From assembly GCF_014395225.1 (NCBI RefSeq), contig NZ_CP060723.1, forward strand, positions 1,798,001 to 1,862,000: DNA of 64,000 nt, given 5' to 3'. Position numbers and translations under genes: made by a program. Origin of the DNA: Pedobacter roseus. Lineage in GTDB: Bacteria > Bacteroidota > Bacteroidia > Sphingobacteriales > Sphingobacteriaceae. The notes beneath the pieces are model-generated. The model was not told the DNA's origin. It saw nothing but the letters and a program-made list of their open reading frames with translations, and searched no databases. This document shows, in pieces, positions 62,529 to 64,000 of the stretch. Positions within the stretch are counted from its first letter, which is position 1; each line of letters starts with the position of its first letter.

Positions 62529-64000
62529 CATCCTTCCCCAGTACATGGTTCCCGGCCATTATGTGGGGCTTGCCTCTCTTCCGCTGACGCCAAACGGTAA
62601 GGTGGACCGCCGTTCCCTTCCGGATCCAGAGGGGCTTGAGCTTGGCAGCGGGAGGGAGTATGTTGCTCCGCGCACAGAGACGGAGCGTGCACTGGTTTCT
62701 GTTTATCAGGACGTGCTCAAAAAAGCAGGTATTGGCATACGCGAAGACTTTTTTGCTTTAGGAGGGGATTCGATAAAATCCATCCAGGTGGTTTCCCGAT
62801 TGAAACAACAGGGTTATTCGCTGACGATCCAGGATGTTTTGCTCTATCCTGTCATAGAGGAACTATCTCTGTATGTTCGGTCTGTCAGCCGTTCTGTAGA
62901 CCAGGGGGTTTTCCAGGGGGTTATTCCCTTGAGCCCTATCCAGCATTATTTCCTTGGAGGCAGCTCTGGGGATAAGCACCATTATAACCAGTCTGTTCTT
63001 TTGAGCAGCAGTGAGCCTATTTCGCCCGAAGGTCTCCGCGCATGCCTTGGGCACCTTGTTCTTCACCATGACAGCCTCCGTATGGTATACTTTCAGGATG
63101 AGCATGGCTGGGTTCAGGAGAATCTTGGCAGTGAGCAGGGCTTTTCATTGGATATACTGCCATATGAGCCCGGGGCATCCTTTGTTTCAGCCTGTGAGTC
63201 TGTTCAGTCTGGTATAGATCTTGGTACGGGACCTCTACTGAAAGCCTGTCTTTTTCAGGGCGACGGTTCCGATCGCCTTCTTCTGGTGGTACATCACCTG
63301 GTTGTGGACGGTGTTTCCTGGCGTATTCTCTTTGAGGATCTTTCGGTTCTTTATAGCCAGTACAGCTCGGGCAATGCGTTGGTCCTTCCAGCTAAAACTG
63401 ATTCCTTTGGTTATTGGCAATCGGTCCAGATGGATTATTCTCTCAGTCCGCGCTTGTCCGGGGAGTCTGCCTACTGGTCTTCGTTAGAGGATGCCGGTGC
63501 GGATCTGCTTCCAATGGACAAGCCCGGGGGCAGCAATCTTGTTTCCGATGGGGCTTCCTGCTCCTTTACCCTTGGTTTGGAGGAGACTTCGCGCCTGCTT
63601 ACGGAGTGTTATAGTTCATACCGTACCGATATAAATGATATTTTGCTCACTGCGCTGAGCCTTGGGCTGACAGATGTTTTTGGACTTGACCGTGTTATGG
63701 TTAAGCTTGAGGGTCATGGCCGTGAAGATATAGGGGGGGATACGGATATTAGCCGCACGGTGGGCTGGTTTACCACGATGTACCCTGTTGTTTTCGATAT
63801 GGGTTACCGTACAGATACAGTCCGTCAGCTTATCGAGGTGAAGGAGAGCCTTCACCGGGTTCCCAATAAGGGCATCGGTTACGGCATCCTCCGTTATCTG
63901 TGCGGATGTGACTACCGTCTATCTCCCGGGATAAGCTTCAATTACCTTGGGGACTTTGGCTCTGGGCTGGACAATGGGCAGGGCAGTTCTCTTTTCCGTT
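62525..64000 (+). CDS. orf10, part 5: end of A, PCP and epimerization domain (cut by window edge)
   Basis: The frame after the last break is open to base 64000; the first ATG in it is at 62545. It contains A motif a10 (NGKVDRRSLPDP), a PCP (serine at 62770, ALGGDSIKS) and most of an epimerization domain (HHLVVDG near 63290, EGHGRE near 63710, NKGIGYG near 63865). So the valine of module 5 would be converted to D and a further condensation domain should follow outside the window. This is the third copy of the PCP-E block seen at 50586 and 58242. Confidence 0.92.

Larger units (their letters stand above)
62079..64000 (+). repeat. A(back)-PCP-E-C repeat, copy 3 (cut by window edge)
   Basis: Corresponds to 57627 onward at an offset of about 4450 bp, with one missing G at 62525-62528. 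A fourth D-accepting C domain probably follows outside the window. Confidence 0.88.

Noticed and set aside
29533-64000. Repeats as mobile elements
   Set aside because: No transposase, terminal inverted repeats or target duplications are visible. The repeat borders follow domain boundaries, which fits module duplication and gene conversion.

Overview
The window lies entirely inside one very large hybrid non-ribosomal peptide synthetase / polyketide synthase (NRPS/PKS) cluster. Every gene is on the + strand, and both ends of the cluster fall outside the window. The background is AT-rich, the genes lack strong Shine-Dalgarno sequences, and the cluster carries a carbamoyltransferase of the N-succinylornithine type. 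Together these point to a member of the Bacteroidota; I do not name a species. No rRNA, tRNA, CRISPR array, transposase or phage gene was seen. No stretch over 300 bases lacks a gene; the largest gap is 111 bp (22665-22775).

After correcting 12 one-base frame breaks there are ten genes. orf1 (<1-8750) is an NRPS: E / C-A-PCP-E / C-A-PCP. orf2 (8762-10444) is a NodU/CmcH-type carbamoyltransferase. orf3 (10458-16297) is a hybrid: KS / degenerate AT / ACP-ACP / C-A-PCP. orf4 (16284-20737) is a PKS: KS-AT-KR-ACP. orf5 (20791-21750) is an ornithine-carbamoyltransferase-type enzyme. orf6 (21774-22664) is a PAPS sulfotransferase. orf7 (22776-29255) is docking-C-A-PCP-C-A-PCP. orf8 (29304-36797) is docking-C-A(with inserted methyltransferase)-PCP-C-A-PCP. 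orf9 (36879-44330) is docking-C-A-PCP-C-A(with inserted FkbM methyltransferase)-PCP. orf10 (44327->64000) is docking followed by five modules: C-A-PCP, C-A-PCP-E, C-A-PCP, C-A-PCP-E, C-A-PCP-E, with the last E cut by the window edge. That makes 14 adenylation domains and two ketosynthases. No thioesterase or starter module is in the window.

If the line is colinear, the genes build one chain. Pocket residues were read by eye against GrsA positions. The order is: unassigned (D), Asp/Asn-like, a malonate step, Val-like, a reduced malonate step, aromatic, aromatic, unassigned (methylated), unassigned, aromatic, Ser (methylated), Val, unassigned (D), Asp/Asn-like, Asn (D), Val (D). The Val-like residue of orf3 followed by the malonate extension and ketoreduction of orf4 would give a statine-like unit. 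The tailoring genes suggest a carbamate, a ureido amino acid such as citrulline or a shorter homologue, and a sulfate ester. These chemical predictions are inference.

Two features dominate the DNA. First, the modules are mosaics. Nearly identical GC-richer 'shells' (C domain plus front and back of the A domain) recur many times, while the substrate-binding core of each A domain, and about 50 residues at the end of each C domain, differ. Two shell families meet inside one A domain of orf7. Second, the reading frames are broken at 12 places, each by one missing G or C in a short run. Eleven of these have an intact copy of the same sequence elsewhere in the window, so sequencing error is the likeliest cause.
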